In this document: positions 28,047 to 37,503 of the stretch, piece after piece
Layout: every line of letters starts with the position of its first letter
Numbering within the stretch: position 1 is the stretch's first letter
Source of the DNA: Psychrobacter sp. Cmf 22.2
GTDB lineage: Bacteria; Pseudomonadota; Gammaproteobacteria; Pseudomonadales; Moraxellaceae
Length of the DNA: 64,000 bases
Direction of reading: 5' to 3'
Assembly: GCF_001921745.1 (NCBI RefSeq)
Contig: NZ_MRYA01000002.1
Coordinates: forward strand, 372,001 to 436,000
Translations under genes and position numbers: made by a program
The notes under the pieces: generated by a model
Told to the model about the DNA's origin: nothing
What the model saw: only the letters and a program-made list of their open reading frames with translations
Databases searched by the model: none

Positions 28047-28943
28047 ATGACAGCGTTCACCATTTATCAAATAAAGCAGCAAATCTGGCAACTAACAAAT
28101 GGTGTTACGAGAGGTACGCTGCCGCCATTTTGGCTAACGGATTGGTTGTTACATGTTATCAATAAACCAAGCTCATTTTTAATCACTGATGAGAGTTATC
28201 AGCTGTCCGATAGTGAGCTTGAGCAATTTAATACTGGCGTTGTCAAAATGCAAGCTGGCACACCGCTCGCTTATCTAACTGGACAACAAGAGTTTTGGTC
28301 GCTTAATTTTACGGTTAATGAGCACACTTTAATCCCTCGGCCTGACACTGAAGTTTTGGTCGAACAAGTTTTAAATTGGATAAAGTCTCAGCCAAAAATT
28401 TTAGGTGAGGATAATAAACCAAAGCGGTTACTAGACTTAGGCACAGGGTCAGGTTGTATTGCTATCAGCTTGGCGCATGAGTTAAAACATCAATTGAAAT
28501 ATGGTCGTTGGCAAACAGTAGCGGTTGATTTATCAGCAGAGGCGCTTAAAGTGGCTAAACATAATGCCGCTATCAATGATGTTGCCGATATTGATTTTGT
28601 ACAAAGCAGCTGGTATGAAGAGCTGTCTACTCAGGACGAGCACTTATTCGATGTGATTGTCTCCAATCCTCCTTATATTGACGAAACCGATGAGCATTTG
28701 GTGCGTTTAGTAGCCGAGCCTATTAGTGCCCTAAGTGCACCCAATCACGGACTTGCGGATATAGAGCATATTGTCCGGTATGCACCGCAACATCTACATG
28801 CAGGTGGAATATTGGCGATTGAGCATGGTTATGATCAAGGAGCAGCAGTACGGCAAATATTGTCAGATAAAGGCTTTAGCGCAGTACAAACGGTGCAGGA
28901 CTTTGGTGGTAATGATCGTGTGACGCTTGGACAGATTGGGTAG
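28047..28943 (+). CDS. prmC: Peptide chain release factor N5-glutamine methyltransferase
   Basis: Methylates the glutamine of the GGQ motif in release factors RF1 and RF2 using S-adenosylmethionine. The protein of 298 residues has an N-terminal helical domain, then LIPRPDTEVLVEQVL, the SAM-binding motif LLDLGTGSGCIAISLA, and the catalytic NPPY motif in VIVSNPPYID, followed by LAIEHGYDQGAAVR. Length is slightly over the E. coli enzyme. It lies between ampG and the E1-like gene, all on the plus strand with short gaps (60 and 50 bases), so the genes may be co-transcribed. The release-factor gene prfA, its usual neighbour, is not here. Confidence 0.95.
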   Translation: MTAFTIYQIKQQIWQLTNGVTRGTLPPFWLTDWLLHVINKPSSFLITDESYQLSDSELEQFNTGVVKMQAGTPLAYLTGQQEFWSLNFTVNEHTLIPRPDTEVLVEQVLNWIKSQPKILGEDNKPKRLLDLGTGSGCIAISLAHELKHQLKYGRWQTVAVDLSAEALKVAKHNAAINDVADIDFVQSSWYEELSTQDEHLFDVIVSNPPYIDETDEHLVRLVAEPISALSAPNHGLADIEHIVRYAPQHLHAGGILAIEHGYDQGAAVRQILSDKGFSAVQTVQDFGGNDRVTLGQIG

Positions 28944-28993
28944 TTGGTTTAATTTTATCAGCTATTTATGGTAATAGATTTTTGGTGATAAAT

Positions 28994-29785
28994 ATGGTGC
29001 AGTCGTTAGAATCCAAGCAGTTATCAGATGATGAGCTAATGCGTTATGCACGGCAGGTATTGCTTGAAGGCTGGGATGTCGACGCTCAGCTAAGACTGAA
29101 ATCGTCTCGCGTAGTCATGATAGGCGCAGGCGGTTTAGGTTGCCCAGCTTCTGAGACTTTGGTGCGAGCAGGACTTGGGCAAACTCATCTGATTGATGAC
29201 GATGAGATTGAGGCGAGCAATTTACAGCGGCAAACGCTATTTTTACCCAAAGATATCGGTCAGCCTAAGGCATTGACCGCTGCCAAGATGCTTGAGGAAA
29301 TTAATCCATTAGCATCTGCTTGCGGTACAGTTGCACGCTTGAGTGAAGACAACGCTTATGAGCTGCTTGGTATGGCGACAGGTAAGCCCAATCTTTTACT
29401 AGATTGTACCGACAACTTTGCCACGCGCGACATTATTAATCGCATTAGTGTGCGTTTCCAAATCCCGCTATTGACTGCCTCAGCGATAGGCATGCAAGGT
29501 CAATTGGCATTATTTGAGCCGAAGTTAAATACAGGCTGTTACTACTGCGTCTTTGGTTCAGTGACGCATGATGCAGAGGTCGATGAGCGTACCTGCGCCA
29601 ATTCTGGAGTGCTTGCCAGTACCACTGCTATTATGGGTAATTTGCAGGCCAACGCTGCGCTACAATATTTAGGATTAACCAAAAATCCACTGATTAATAA
29701 GCTGCTTTTGTGGGATGGTAGCCGGATGCAGCAGCGCCTGATGGGCTATCGGCAAGACAAGCATTGTCCTGTGTGCGCTGTTTAG
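28994..29785 (+). CDS. MoeB/ThiF/HesA family E1-like adenylyltransferase
   Basis: An E1-like enzyme that adenylates the C-terminal glycine of a sulfur-carrier protein such as MoaD or ThiS. The ATP-binding GAGGLGCPASETLVRAGLG, the Arg-finger region EASNLQRQTLF, LDCTDNFATRDIIN and two zinc CxxC pairs (CYYC and CPVC near the end) are all present. The family Cys used for a carrier linkage in some members has a counterpart in ERTCANSGVLAS. ATG at 28994 is preferred over a TTG at 28982. No rhodanese domain is fused. MoeB and ThiF cannot be told apart from the sequence, and no molybdopterin or thiamine gene lies nearby. Confidence 0.88.
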   Translation: MVQSLESKQLSDDELMRYARQVLLEGWDVDAQLRLKSSRVVMIGAGGLGCPASETLVRAGLGQTHLIDDDEIEASNLQRQTLFLPKDIGQPKALTAAKMLEEINPLASACGTVARLSEDNAYELLGMATGKPNLLLDCTDNFATRDIINRISVRFQIPLLTASAIGMQGQLALFEPKLNTGCYYCVFGSVTHDAEVDERTCANSGVLASTTAIMGNLQANAALQYLGLTKNPLINKLLLWDGSRMQQRLMGYRQDKHCPVCAV

Positions 29786-29886
29786 TTATTTCACCGTTAT
29801 TTGGTTTTGTATTATTTAGCGTCACATTTTAACTGTCACAGTATTTTTTATCACCCAATTTTGTTTTCTAATTATAGTTGTTTTTT

Positions 29887-31239
29887 ATGAAAATTCATCG
29901 TCCTCATTTACTCAAGCATTCGTTCAATGTGGTTAACCGTATGCGTCAGACGGTCAGTGTCGCCGGATTATCTGCACTAAGAGTTGCAAAAGGCGAGAAG
30001 CCTGATGCCAAGCTGTTAAAAGATACTTTTGAGCAGCTTGGTACGACTTATATTAAAATCGGACAGTTTATAGCCAGCACGCCCTCGTTATTTCCGCGTG
30101 AATATGTAGAAGCCTTTCAAGACTGTTTGGATCAAACGACACCATTATCTTATACCTACATCGAGCAGGTGTTGACGGATGAGCTGGCCGTCGATGGGCA
30201 AACGCTGTCTGACAAATTTGCATTCATCGATGAAAAGCCTTTAGCATCAGCCTCCATTGCTCAGGTGCATGCCGCGCGTTTACATAATGGCGATGAAGTG
30301 GTGTTAAAGGTGCAAAAGCCTGAAGTCGAAACCATCATGCAAACCGACTTAGGCGTGTTGCATGGGGTGACTAAAATCGTTGAGCTGCTCATGCCTTCGA
30401 TGAGGTTTGCCAGTATTGCACCGATTATTGATGAGATTCGTTTACGTATGTTGGCCGAAACTGACTTTATTAGCGAGGCACAAAACATCCGTGATTTTCA
30501 GCAGTTTTTGAGCGTATCAGGAAATACAAAGGTAGTAGCGCCAGAGGTCTATGATGATTTGACGACCAAACGTGTCCTGACTATGAGCCAATTACATGGC
30601 GTCTCTATGATTGATGAGACGGCAATGCGCCAGTATTGTGATGACCCAGCGCAAGTGATGGCAGATACGCTGAATACGTGGTTTGCAAGCCTGATGTTCT
30701 GCAATAGTTTCCACGCTGACTTGCATGCGGGCAACCTAATGCTCTTAACAGATGGCCGAATTGGCTTTTTAGATTTTGGTATCGTGGGTAAGCTTAAAGC
30801 CGAAAGCTGGCGTGCCTGTATGGGCATGATGCAGGCATTACAAGATAATAACTATCAAGCAATGGCGCAGCATATGATCGATATGGAGATGACTCATGGT
30901 CGCAGTAATGTCGATGCACAGGACTTAGCAAATGACTTACAACGTATGATGAAAACCATCATGGCAGAAGACATTACGTTTACAAGCGGTGTGCCTTTTA
31001 ACAGTAAAGAGCAGGCTGATGAGTTGAATCAAATGATGCTTGAAATCGTTGAAGTCGGTAAACGTCATGGTATTCATTTCCCCCGTGACTTTGCGTTACT
31101 GACCAAGCAGTTGTTATATTTTGATCGGTTTATGCGTACTTTAGCCCCTGATATGGATATGTTTAGCGATCAACGGGTACAGATATTAGGACAGACCGAC
31201 ACAGAGCAACCTTCGACGCCAGCACTTAATGTTTCCTAG
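29887..31239 (+). CDS. ABC1/UbiB-family atypical kinase
   Basis: A 450-residue member of the ABC1/ADCK/UbiB protein-kinase-like family, linked in general to ubiquinone synthesis. The family KxGQ motif is in YIKIGQFIASTPSLFP, the Ala-rich nucleotide loop is PLASASIAQVH, the Lys is in EVVLKVQKP, and the catalytic part has FHADLHAGNLMLL followed by the DFG-like FLDFGIVG. Length is shorter than E. coli UbiB and there is no long C-terminal membrane pair, so it may be a paralogue with a separate role. ATG at 29887 is used rather than the TTG at 29878. It lies about 100 bases after the E1-like gene. Confidence 0.87.
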   Translation: MKIHRPHLLKHSFNVVNRMRQTVSVAGLSALRVAKGEKPDAKLLKDTFEQLGTTYIKIGQFIASTPSLFPREYVEAFQDCLDQTTPLSYTYIEQVLTDELAVDGQTLSDKFAFIDEKPLASASIAQVHAARLHNGDEVVLKVQKPEVETIMQTDLGVLHGVTKIVELLMPSMRFASIAPIIDEIRLRMLAETDFISEAQNIRDFQQFLSVSGNTKVVAPEVYDDLTTKRVLTMSQLHGVSMIDETAMRQYCDDPAQVMADTLNTWFASLMFCNSFHADLHAGNLMLLTDGRIGFLDFGIVGKLKAESWRACMGMMQALQDNNYQAMAQHMIDMEMTHGRSNVDAQDLANDLQRMMKTIMAEDITFTSGVPFNSKEQADELNQMMLEIVEVGKRHGIHFPRDFALLTKQLLYFDRFMRTLAPDMDMFSDQRVQILGQTDTEQPSTPALNVS

Positions 31240-31360
31240 TTTTTAAGTAGTTTCTAATTAGTTTTATGCAGTTTATATAACCTATTGCTGCTTTTGAGCG
31301 TTGTTTGTAGATTTTTTAACACAAAGGATTGTGTGCTAATTGCCACAAATTGGCTTCGTC

Positions 31361-32641
31361 ATGATGACTGCTCCCAACAGCCGCATTCTTCCTATTATCA
31401 CCAATGAAATTACCATCGCTTGGACAGGTCTTTATTGTCTAGCGGTGGTGATGGGTTATGGGCGCTTTTTATTTACGGCTACCTTGCCTGATATCATGAT
31501 TCAGTTGACGTTATCGACTGCCATTGCTGGATGGCTCGCCTCAGTGAATTATATTGGCTACTTTATCGGTGCGCTTATTGCCATGTTTGTCCCGCAACGT
31601 CTCACGTGGCAAATGCTCATGCTATGGACGGTTGTTAGTGTGTTCACAACGACATTGCTCGCCGTACCGGAGATGTCATTAAACTTATGGTATGTCATTC
31701 GTTTGCTCGCAGGCATCGCGAGTGGGGTTGCAATGATTTTAAGCTCGTCATTGGTGATTCAAAGTTTTAGCAATGAGCGTCGCTCTGTGCTTTCGGCATT
31801 ACATTATGCGGGGATAGGAGTAGGTATTAGCCTCTCAGCTGTATTAACTTGGTGGTTATTATTGCTTGGCTATCATTTTGATATTATCTGGCTGGTAGCA
31901 GGCGTGAGTAGCTTGCCGCTGCTCTGGCTACTCTATGGCATACGACCAATAAATGCAGATACAAATACAACTGCATCTGGCGAGACACGATTAGCAAACT
32001 CATCGTCCAATGCTGCGCACCGGTCTATACGCCAAACTTATATTAATTTTAAACGTTCATTATACGAGGCAATCACCGGACATACCAAAGCTATTGCATT
32101 GTTGTCAGCGAGCTACGTGCTGGCGGGGTTTGGTTATATTACATCAGCAACCTTTTTGCCCGTCATGGCAGCACAGCGACTCACAACCCAAAGCTATGCT
32201 GGACTGCTTATTTGGTTGCTGGTTGGTATTTTTGCGATGCTGTCCAATCCTCTGTGGGGCGCGCTTGCGAAACGTATCGGTGAGACCAAAACCTTGATGG
32301 GTTTAACTTTATTACAAGCATTAGGGATGCTTTTACCTTTATGGTTCAAAGGTGCATTTGGCTTATACGCGAATGCGGTAATTTTAGGATTAACCTTTGT
32401 TGGTATGGTCTCAATGACTTTGAATATTATCAAAAATATCAATCCAGCTTATTCTAATTTGCTCATAGGATTGGCAACTTTAGCCTATGCACTCGGGCAG
32501 TTTATTGGACCATTAGTGACGGTTGCATTAGCAGGGCAGGATGACAATTTTAATGCAGGGCTATTGGTCGCTGCTATTGGGCTATTGATTGGACTTGTTC
32601 TAATCCTGTTATTTCGTCGGCAACGCAATAATTATTCTTAA
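31361..32641 (+). CDS. MFS transporter, YbfB/YjiJ-like
   Basis: A 12-segment inner-membrane transporter of the major facilitator superfamily. The opening CLAVVMGYGRFLFTATLPDIM and the following ASVNYIGYFIGALIAM match the YbfB/YjiJ group. GIASGVAMILSSSLVIQSF and HYAGIGVGISLSAVLTW form the second conserved part, and a hydrophilic loop of about 40 residues (NADTNTTASGETRLANS) separates the two halves. The substrate is unknown for the group. The start is uncertain: ATG at 31361 or 31364 are used here, but TTG at 31340 has a better ribosome binding site (AAAGGA). The Lrp-type gene is convergent, 10 bases away. Confidence 0.85.
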   Translation: MMTAPNSRILPIITNEITIAWTGLYCLAVVMGYGRFLFTATLPDIMIQLTLSTAIAGWLASVNYIGYFIGALIAMFVPQRLTWQMLMLWTVVSVFTTTLLAVPEMSLNLWYVIRLLAGIASGVAMILSSSLVIQSFSNERRSVLSALHYAGIGVGISLSAVLTWWLLLLGYHFDIIWLVAGVSSLPLLWLLYGIRPINADTNTTASGETRLANSSSNAAHRSIRQTYINFKRSLYEAITGHTKAIALLSASYVLAGFGYITSATFLPVMAAQRLTTQSYAGLLIWLLVGIFAMLSNPLWGALAKRIGETKTLMGLTLLQALGMLLPLWFKGAFGLYANAVILGLTFVGMVSMTLNIIKNINPAYSNLLIGLATLAYALGQFIGPLVTVALAGQDDNFNAGLLVAAIGLLIGLVLILLFRRQRNNYS

Positions 32642-32651
32642 AAGTAGTTTT

Positions 32652-33140
32652 TTAGACCATGCTGCGACTAAATACTTCTCGTAACTCAAAGCTCGTATGC
32701 ACTTGTGCGACACCTTCAATACGATTTAGCCGATGTAATAAAAACTCCTCATAGTGCGCCATATCGCGTACGCGCACTTTAATTAGGTAGTCCTCAGAAC
32801 GACCCGTAACGATGCTGCAACTGATCACTTCATCGAAGCTTTGCACCTTTTTTTCAAACTGCTCAAAACGCTCAGCTGTGTGGCGATCCATACTAATGGC
32901 AATAAATATAGCGAGTGGATAGCCAAGCTTTTCTGCGTCGGTTTGAGCATGATAACCTGTGATAATGCCTGTATCTTCTAGACGTTTGATACGGCGTGCG
33001 CAGGGAGTAGCTGACAGGTTAACGTTTTCTGCCAGCTCAGTAATGCTCATCCGTGCGTCAGTCTGTAATAGACGTAAAAGACGCTTGTCAATATCGTCGA
33101 TAGCATGTGTGGTTTGACGGGCAAAGTGGCTCTCGGTCAT
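32652..33140 (-). CDS. Lrp/AsnC family transcriptional regulator
   Basis: A 162-residue Lrp/AsnC-type regulator: an N-terminal helix-turn-helix (IDDIDKRLLRLLQTDARM, ITELAENVNLSATPCARRIKRLE) followed by a RAM ligand-binding domain (HTAERFEQFEKKVQSFDEVISC, SEDYLIKVRVRDMAHYEEFL). The LSATPCARRIKRLE helix and the GYHAQTDAEKLGY link recall the Lrp/BkdR branch that responds to amino acids. The gene is divergent from leuA and shares a 204-base region with inverted repeats, so it may control leuA, itself or the MFS gene behind it; this is inference. ATG at 33140 is used. Confidence 0.9.
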   Translation of the reverse strand: MTESHFARQTTHAIDDIDKRLLRLLQTDARMSITELAENVNLSATPCARRIKRLEDTGIITGYHAQTDAEKLGYPLAIFIAISMDRHTAERFEQFEKKVQSFDEVISCSIVTGRSEDYLIKVRVRDMAHYEEFLLHRLNRIEGVAQVHTSFELREVFSRSMV

Positions 33141-33186
33141 CTTTTTTATCTAGCATTAGTGATTTGCACTGATTATATCCATAAAA

Positions 33187-33203
33187 TTAGTCATAATCAC
33201 TAA
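33187..33203. promoter_or_regulatory. Near-palindrome between the Lrp-type gene and leuA
   Basis: TTAGTCATAATCACTAA reads almost the same on both strands (14 of 17 positions). A further TTAGTGATT lies at 33156-33164, an inverted copy of AATCACTAA at 33195-33203. Lrp-family sites are often such AT-rich dyads, so this is a candidate operator of the adjacent regulator. Confidence 0.4.
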
Positions 33204-33236
33204 TTATAACTATAAAATTGTTTAATAAAGCTGCTT

Positions 33237-33264
33237 TTCACTTCAAAATCTTTGCTATTATAAT
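33237..33264 (+). promoter_or_regulatory. Probable leuA promoter
   Basis: TTCACT at 33237-33242, 16 bases, then a perfect TATAAT at 33259-33264, about 80 bases before the leuA start. A small inverted repeat (TATCAT/ATGATA, 33273-33289) lies at the expected start of transcription, and a 14-base palindrome TAGATATATATCTA at 33302-33315 is in the leader. Confidence 0.5.
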
Positions 33265-33344
33265 GACATAACTATCATCTCTTATGATAAAGCCATTTAG
33301 TTAGATATATATCTAGCTCATCATATCGTCTAAAAGGATTGATT

Positions 33345-35129
33345 ATGTCTGACCAAGCCACCCACAATACGACCACACGTACTGCAAAGATTGCACCTAA
33401 AAGCGCTGCTTTTGATTTCCGTAAATATCGTCCATTTGCGTTCGCGCCTTCATTGCCAGATCGCACGTGGCCTAGCAAAACCATTGAAACATCTCCAATA
33501 TGGGCGAGCGTCGATCTGCGTGATGGTAATCAAGCTCTGATTGATCCGATGACTATCGAACAAAAAATGCGCTTTTTTAAAACTTTGGTTGATGTTGGTT
33601 TTAAAGAGATAGAAATTGGTTTCCCATCAGCGGCGCAAGTCGAGTTTGATTTTGCTCGTAAACTTATTGAAGAAAACCATGTACCAGATGATGTGACGTT
33701 GCAGGTATTGGTACAAGCTCGTGAGCACTTAATAGCACGTACTTTTGAATCATTAAAGGGCGCAAAGCGAGCCATCGTTCATGTCTATAACTCAACCAGC
33801 CGTGTGCAACGTGAAAAGGTTTATGGTAAAGATAAAGCGGATATTAAAGAGATTGCTATTACTGGGGCCAATTTATTGGTTGAATATGCGGCTAAATATC
33901 CAGAGACAGAATGGGTATTCCAATATTCGCCTGAAAGCTTTAGCCAAACTGAAACCGAATATGCCGTAGAAGTCTGTGATGCTGTTTGCGACGTATGGCA
34001 GCCGCAACAAGGACAAGAAGTTATTCTTAACTTACCAGCGACTGTTGAAGCTTCTATGCCTAATATCTTTGCTGATCAGGTTGAATACTTCTGCTGCAAT
34101 CTTGCACAGCGTGAGCATGTGATTATCAGTCTTCATACCCATAATGATAGAGGCTGTGCGGTCGCAGCTGCGGAGCTAGGTGTACTTGCTGGCGCCGATC
34201 GTATCGAGGGCACTTTGCTTGGCAACGGGGAGCGTACTGGTAATATGGATATCATGGTCATGGCGATGAATTTATTCAGTCAAGGTATCGATCCTGAGCT
34301 TGATTTTAGTAATATGAGCGAGATTGTGCAAGTGGTGAGCGAGTGTAACAATTTACCGCTACATCCACGTCATCCGTATGTGGGCGAGCTTGTCTTTACT
34401 GCCTTTAGTGGCTCACATCAAGATGCCATCAAAAAATCTCTCGATTATAATGAAAAGCATCAAGATGAGACTGATAATGTATGGGATGTGGCTTATTTAC
34501 CGATCGATCCTGCGCATATTGGTCGTAGTTACCAAGATGTGGTTCGAATCAATAGTCAATCCGGAAAAGGCGGCGTCGCTTATATCTTGCAACGCAACTA
34601 TGGGTTTAATTTGCCACGCTGGATGCAAATTGACTTTAGTGGTGTGGTACAAAAGCAGGCTGAGACAGTGGCACGCGAGCTACAAAATGACGAAATATTA
34701 CAGACCTTTGAAGACACGTATTTGCAAAAAGGTAATTTAGAGCTATTAGATTATAGTGTCAATAACAAGGGCGGTGACGTTTATTTTAATGGTCAAGTAC
34801 AGATGAATAGCGATACTATTACGATTGATGGAACAGGTAATGGTCCCTTGTCATCGTTCATTGACGGACTTGCGCAGCACACTGGTAAATCAATACACGT
34901 TATCAATTATGCCGAGCATGCTATCAATCCGCAGCATAATAGTGGTAATGGTATCGATGATGACAATAACAGCGATAACAAAACCAATGCTAATGCGGCG
35001 GCTTATATTCAACTAAACGTTGATGGAGAAGTTTACTCTGGTATTGGTACCTGTAGCAGTACGGTATCGGCGATGCTAAAAGGAGCGCTATCTGCATTTG
35101 CTCAAGCGCCAAGCACAGTAGCGGCTTAG
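33345..35129 (+). CDS. leuA: 2-isopropylmalate synthase
   Basis: First committed enzyme of leucine synthesis: joins acetyl-CoA and 2-oxoisovalerate. The 594-residue protein is of the longer LeuA type. The catalytic TIM barrel has SVDLRDGNQALIDPM, the metal motif SLHTHNDRGCAVAAAELG and GNGERTGNMDIMVMAMN; a C-terminal regulatory domain for leucine inhibition follows. Near the C-terminus an Asn/Asp-rich low-complexity insertion (NSGNGIDDDNNSDNKTN) interrupts the regulatory domain before AAYIQLNVDGEVYSG. ATG at 33345 with AAAGGA upstream is used. The divergent Lrp-type gene may regulate it. A terminator follows. Confidence 0.95.
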   Translation: MSDQATHNTTTRTAKIAPKSAAFDFRKYRPFAFAPSLPDRTWPSKTIETSPIWASVDLRDGNQALIDPMTIEQKMRFFKTLVDVGFKEIEIGFPSAAQVEFDFARKLIEENHVPDDVTLQVLVQAREHLIARTFESLKGAKRAIVHVYNSTSRVQREKVYGKDKADIKEIAITGANLLVEYAAKYPETEWVFQYSPESFSQTETEYAVEVCDAVCDVWQPQQGQEVILNLPATVEASMPNIFADQVEYFCCNLAQREHVIISLHTHNDRGCAVAAAELGVLAGADRIEGTLLGNGERTGNMDIMVMAMNLFSQGIDPELDFSNMSEIVQVVSECNNLPLHPRHPYVGELVFTAFSGSHQDAIKKSLDYNEKHQDETDNVWDVAYLPIDPAHIGRSYQDVVRINSQSGKGGVAYILQRNYGFNLPRWMQIDFSGVVQKQAETVARELQNDEILQTFEDTYLQKGNLELLDYSVNNKGGDVYFNGQVQMNSDTITIDGTGNGPLSSFIDGLAQHTGKSIHVINYAEHAINPQHNSGNGIDDDNNSDNKTNANAAAYIQLNVDGEVYSGIGTCSSTVSAMLKGALSAFAQAPSTVAA

Positions 35130-35152
35130 TTAAAGTTAAGTAGCGTAAAACT

Positions 35153-35192
35153 AAAAAACCGTCATATCTTCTATAGAGTATGGCGGTTTTTT
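35153..35192 (+). terminator. Terminator of leuA
   Basis: AAAAAACCGTCATA pairs with TATGGCGGTTTTTT (one T-G wobble) around a 12-base loop. Confidence 0.85.
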
Positions 35193-35312
35193 ATAGAATA
35201 TAAGTTTCACTGAATGCACATCTGTTTATGCATAGCATAATGTTACTTGTGTGTTTGGCAGCTAGGACTTACACTAAGACAGATAATTTACATTACAAGT
35301 ATAAGGTTAATT

Positions 35313-35942
35313 ATGGAACCAATCTCGTTTGCGTCATTTACGTTAGCCGCTGTCTTAGCTTCATTACCCGGTAATAGCGAACCTGTTAGTCAGTCAGTGA
35401 TTACAACGCATATTAGTCCTGCTATTGCTGGACAATGGGAAATAGATTTGGATAGTGGTATCACTATGACCAAAGAGGCTATAGCGGAGCAAATGGCAAC
35501 AAATAGTGCTCAAGATATGGAGACCAATGAATCTGAGATAACGGCTAAAGCAGATGGTGTGTTGAATCAAAGCGAACGTCGTATCTTTAAAGTCATACCC
35601 AATACAGCGCCTAGTACAATAACTGATGATAATGTAAAGACGAAAAGTGCTACGCAATGCCGAGAGTTATATAATTTTGGTGCAGATAATGAGATGTGGG
35701 CAGTAAGTGGTAAAGAATGGACTTATGGCCGTTATTTGGTCACGCACCGTGAAGAAGGTTTGCCTATTATCGCCATCAAAACTGTGTATGACAATAACGA
35801 AGTAGACTGTTCAGGTAATCAGATTGATCAGACTGACGAGGCACTGATTGCTTACTTAAACCATGATGGTAATGAGATGCAGTGGTGTGCTGATCCTGAA
35901 GGCACACAATGCTTTATGAATTTTCATAGAGTCCTACCATAA
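35313..35942 (+). CDS. Secreted protein of unknown function, about 209 residues
   Basis: I do not recognise this protein. The N-terminus MEPISFASFTLAAVLASLPG is a hydrophobic stretch that could be a weak signal peptide, with a possible cleavage near residue 20 to 40. The mature part has AGQWEIDLDSGITMTKEAIAEQM, then KSATQCRELYNFG, NEMWAVSGKEWTYGRYLVTHRE and a C-terminal MQWCADPEGTQCFMNFHRVLP. Four Cys (CRELY, VDCSG, QWCAD, QCFMNF) suggest disulfides outside the cytoplasm. ATG at 35313 after AAGGTTAATT is preferred to an upstream ATG in the same frame. It stands alone between two terminators. Confidence 0.75.
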   Translation: MEPISFASFTLAAVLASLPGNSEPVSQSVITTHISPAIAGQWEIDLDSGITMTKEAIAEQMATNSAQDMETNESEITAKADGVLNQSERRIFKVIPNTAPSTITDDNVKTKSATQCRELYNFGADNEMWAVSGKEWTYGRYLVTHREEGLPIIAIKTVYDNNEVDCSGNQIDQTDEALIAYLNHDGNEMQWCADPEGTQCFMNFHRVLP

Positions 35943-35975
35943 TTAATAGGTTTTAATAGCTTAGTTATAATAAAT

Positions 35976-36007
35976 AAAAAACCGCTCTCTTATAGGGGGC
36001 GGTTTTT
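35976..36007. terminator. Bidirectional terminator before accC
   Basis: AAAAAACCGCTC pairs with GGGCGGTTTTT around a short loop, with A and T runs on both sides, between two convergent genes. Confidence 0.82.
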
Positions 36008-36029
36008 ATTTGAAGCATCAAAATTCTCT

Positions 36030-37391
36030 TTATTTTGCAACTTTAGTCTTTTGCGTTTCAAGCATTTCTTCTTCAAGATAATGGATATTTTGAGCTTCAT
36101 TAACGAAGTTTTCATCCGCTAAAATGACATCGCGATGCATAGGAATGTTGGTTTTTATGCCTTCGATAATAAGCTCATCAAGCGCATGTACTGTTTTTGC
36201 GATAGCTTGCTGGCGAGTCTGTCCATGACAAATGAGCTTACCAATCAATGAGTCATAATAGCTAGGGATTTCATAGCCAGGATATAAATGCGAATCAAAA
36301 CGTACACCAGCGCCACTAGGCGCGTACAGCTGCGTAACTTTGCCAGGTGAAGGCATAAAAGTTACTGGGTCTTCAGCATTGATACGACATTCGATTGCGT
36401 GACCTTGAATTTCAATCTCATCTTGACGATAAGATAAGCCATAACCTGCAGCGATTTTTAATTGTTCAACCACTACATCAATACCAGTGATCATTTCAGT
36501 CACAGGATGCTCAACTTGTACCCGTGTATTCATCTCAATAAAGAAAAATTCATTATTTTCGAATAAAAACTCAAACGTACCAGCGCCGCGATATTCAACC
36601 AGCTCACACGCTTTAACACAAGCTTGGAGTATTGGTTCACGGACATCATCCGGAATATCAGGAGCAGGCGCTTCTTCTAACACCTTTTGGTGACGACGCT
36701 GTAGTGAGCAGTCGCGATCATAAAGATGAATAGCATTACCATTACCATCGCCCAATACTTGGATCTCGACATGGCGCGGGTTTTGTAAGTAACGCTCCAT
36801 ATAGACAGTATCATCGCCAAACCATAGCTCAGCTTCTTGTCTTGCCGCTTGTACTTGACCAACCAGCTCATCAAAACGTTCAACGACACGCATACCGCGT
36901 CCACCACCGCCAGAAGCAGCTTTAATGATCAACGGAAAGCCAATATTACGAGCTTGTTCTTCAGCGTTGTGCATAGTAACAGCACCAACTGAACCAGGAA
37001 CAGTGGGTACGCCAGCCTTTTTCATCGCATTAATGGCAGAAACTTTATTACCCATGAGCCGAATATGATCAGCATTAGGGCCTACAAAAGTTAATCCAGC
37101 TTCTTCAATACGTTCAGCGAATTCAGCGTTTTCGGCCAAAAAACCATAACCAGGATGAATGGCATCAGCACTAGAGATTTCAGCAGCCGTTAAAATAGTA
37201 TTGATATTCAAATAACTTTCGCTAGCATTTGGTTTGCCGATACAGATAGCTTCATCGACAAAGCGCAGATGCATGAGGTTTTCATCAGCAGTGGAGTAAA
37301 TACCGACAGTCTCTATACCAAGTGCTTTACATGCACGTACGATACGTAGAGCAATCTCACCTCGGTTGGCGATGAGCAGTTTTTTTATCAT
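36030..37391 (-). CDS. accC: Biotin carboxylase subunit of acetyl-CoA carboxylase
   Basis: Carboxylates biotin on AccB with ATP and bicarbonate, the first half-reaction of malonyl-CoA formation. The 453-residue ATP-grasp protein has the opening [19 protein letters not shown], the Gly-rich loop [13 protein letters not shown], the metal/catalytic region [20 protein letters not shown] and [13 protein letters not shown]. Length fits the family. It follows accB on the minus strand with a 112-base gap (37392-37503) that has no clear terminator, so the two are probably one accBC operon. It feeds fatty-acid synthesis together with fabI at 6 kb. Confidence 0.97.
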   Translation of the reverse strand: MIKKLLIANRGEIALRIVRACKALGIETVGIYSTADENLMHLRFVDEAICIGKPNASESYLNINTILTAAEISSADAIHPGYGFLAENAEFAERIEEAGLTFVGPNADHIRLMGNKVSAINAMKKAGVPTVPGSVGAVTMHNAEEQARNIGFPLIIKAASGGGGRGMRVVERFDELVGQVQAARQEAELWFGDDTVYMERYLQNPRHVEIQVLGDGNGNAIHLYDRDCSLQRRHQKVLEEAPAPDIPDDVREPILQACVKACELVEYRGAGTFEFLFENNEFFFIEMNTRVQVEHPVTEMITGIDVVVEQLKIAAGYGLSYRQDEIEIQGHAIECRINAEDPVTFMPSPGKVTQLYAPSGAGVRFDSHLYPGYEIPSYYDSLIGKLICHGQTRQQAIAKTVHALDELIIEGIKTNIPMHRDVILADENFVNEAQNIHYLEEEMLETQKTKVAK

Positions 37392-37503
37392 AGGGTCATC
37401 CTCGTCAAAGCGGCGTTGATCAATCCAGTCGTTATATATTACTCATATAATATGAGTATGAACGAGGTATTGAACATAACAAAATAAGGTGTAGCGAGTA
37501 CAA

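Noticed and set aside
32010..32297. Plus-strand frame of 95 codons inside the MFS gene
   Set aside because: It is a shifted reading of the transporter with many Cys and Trp and no start signal.
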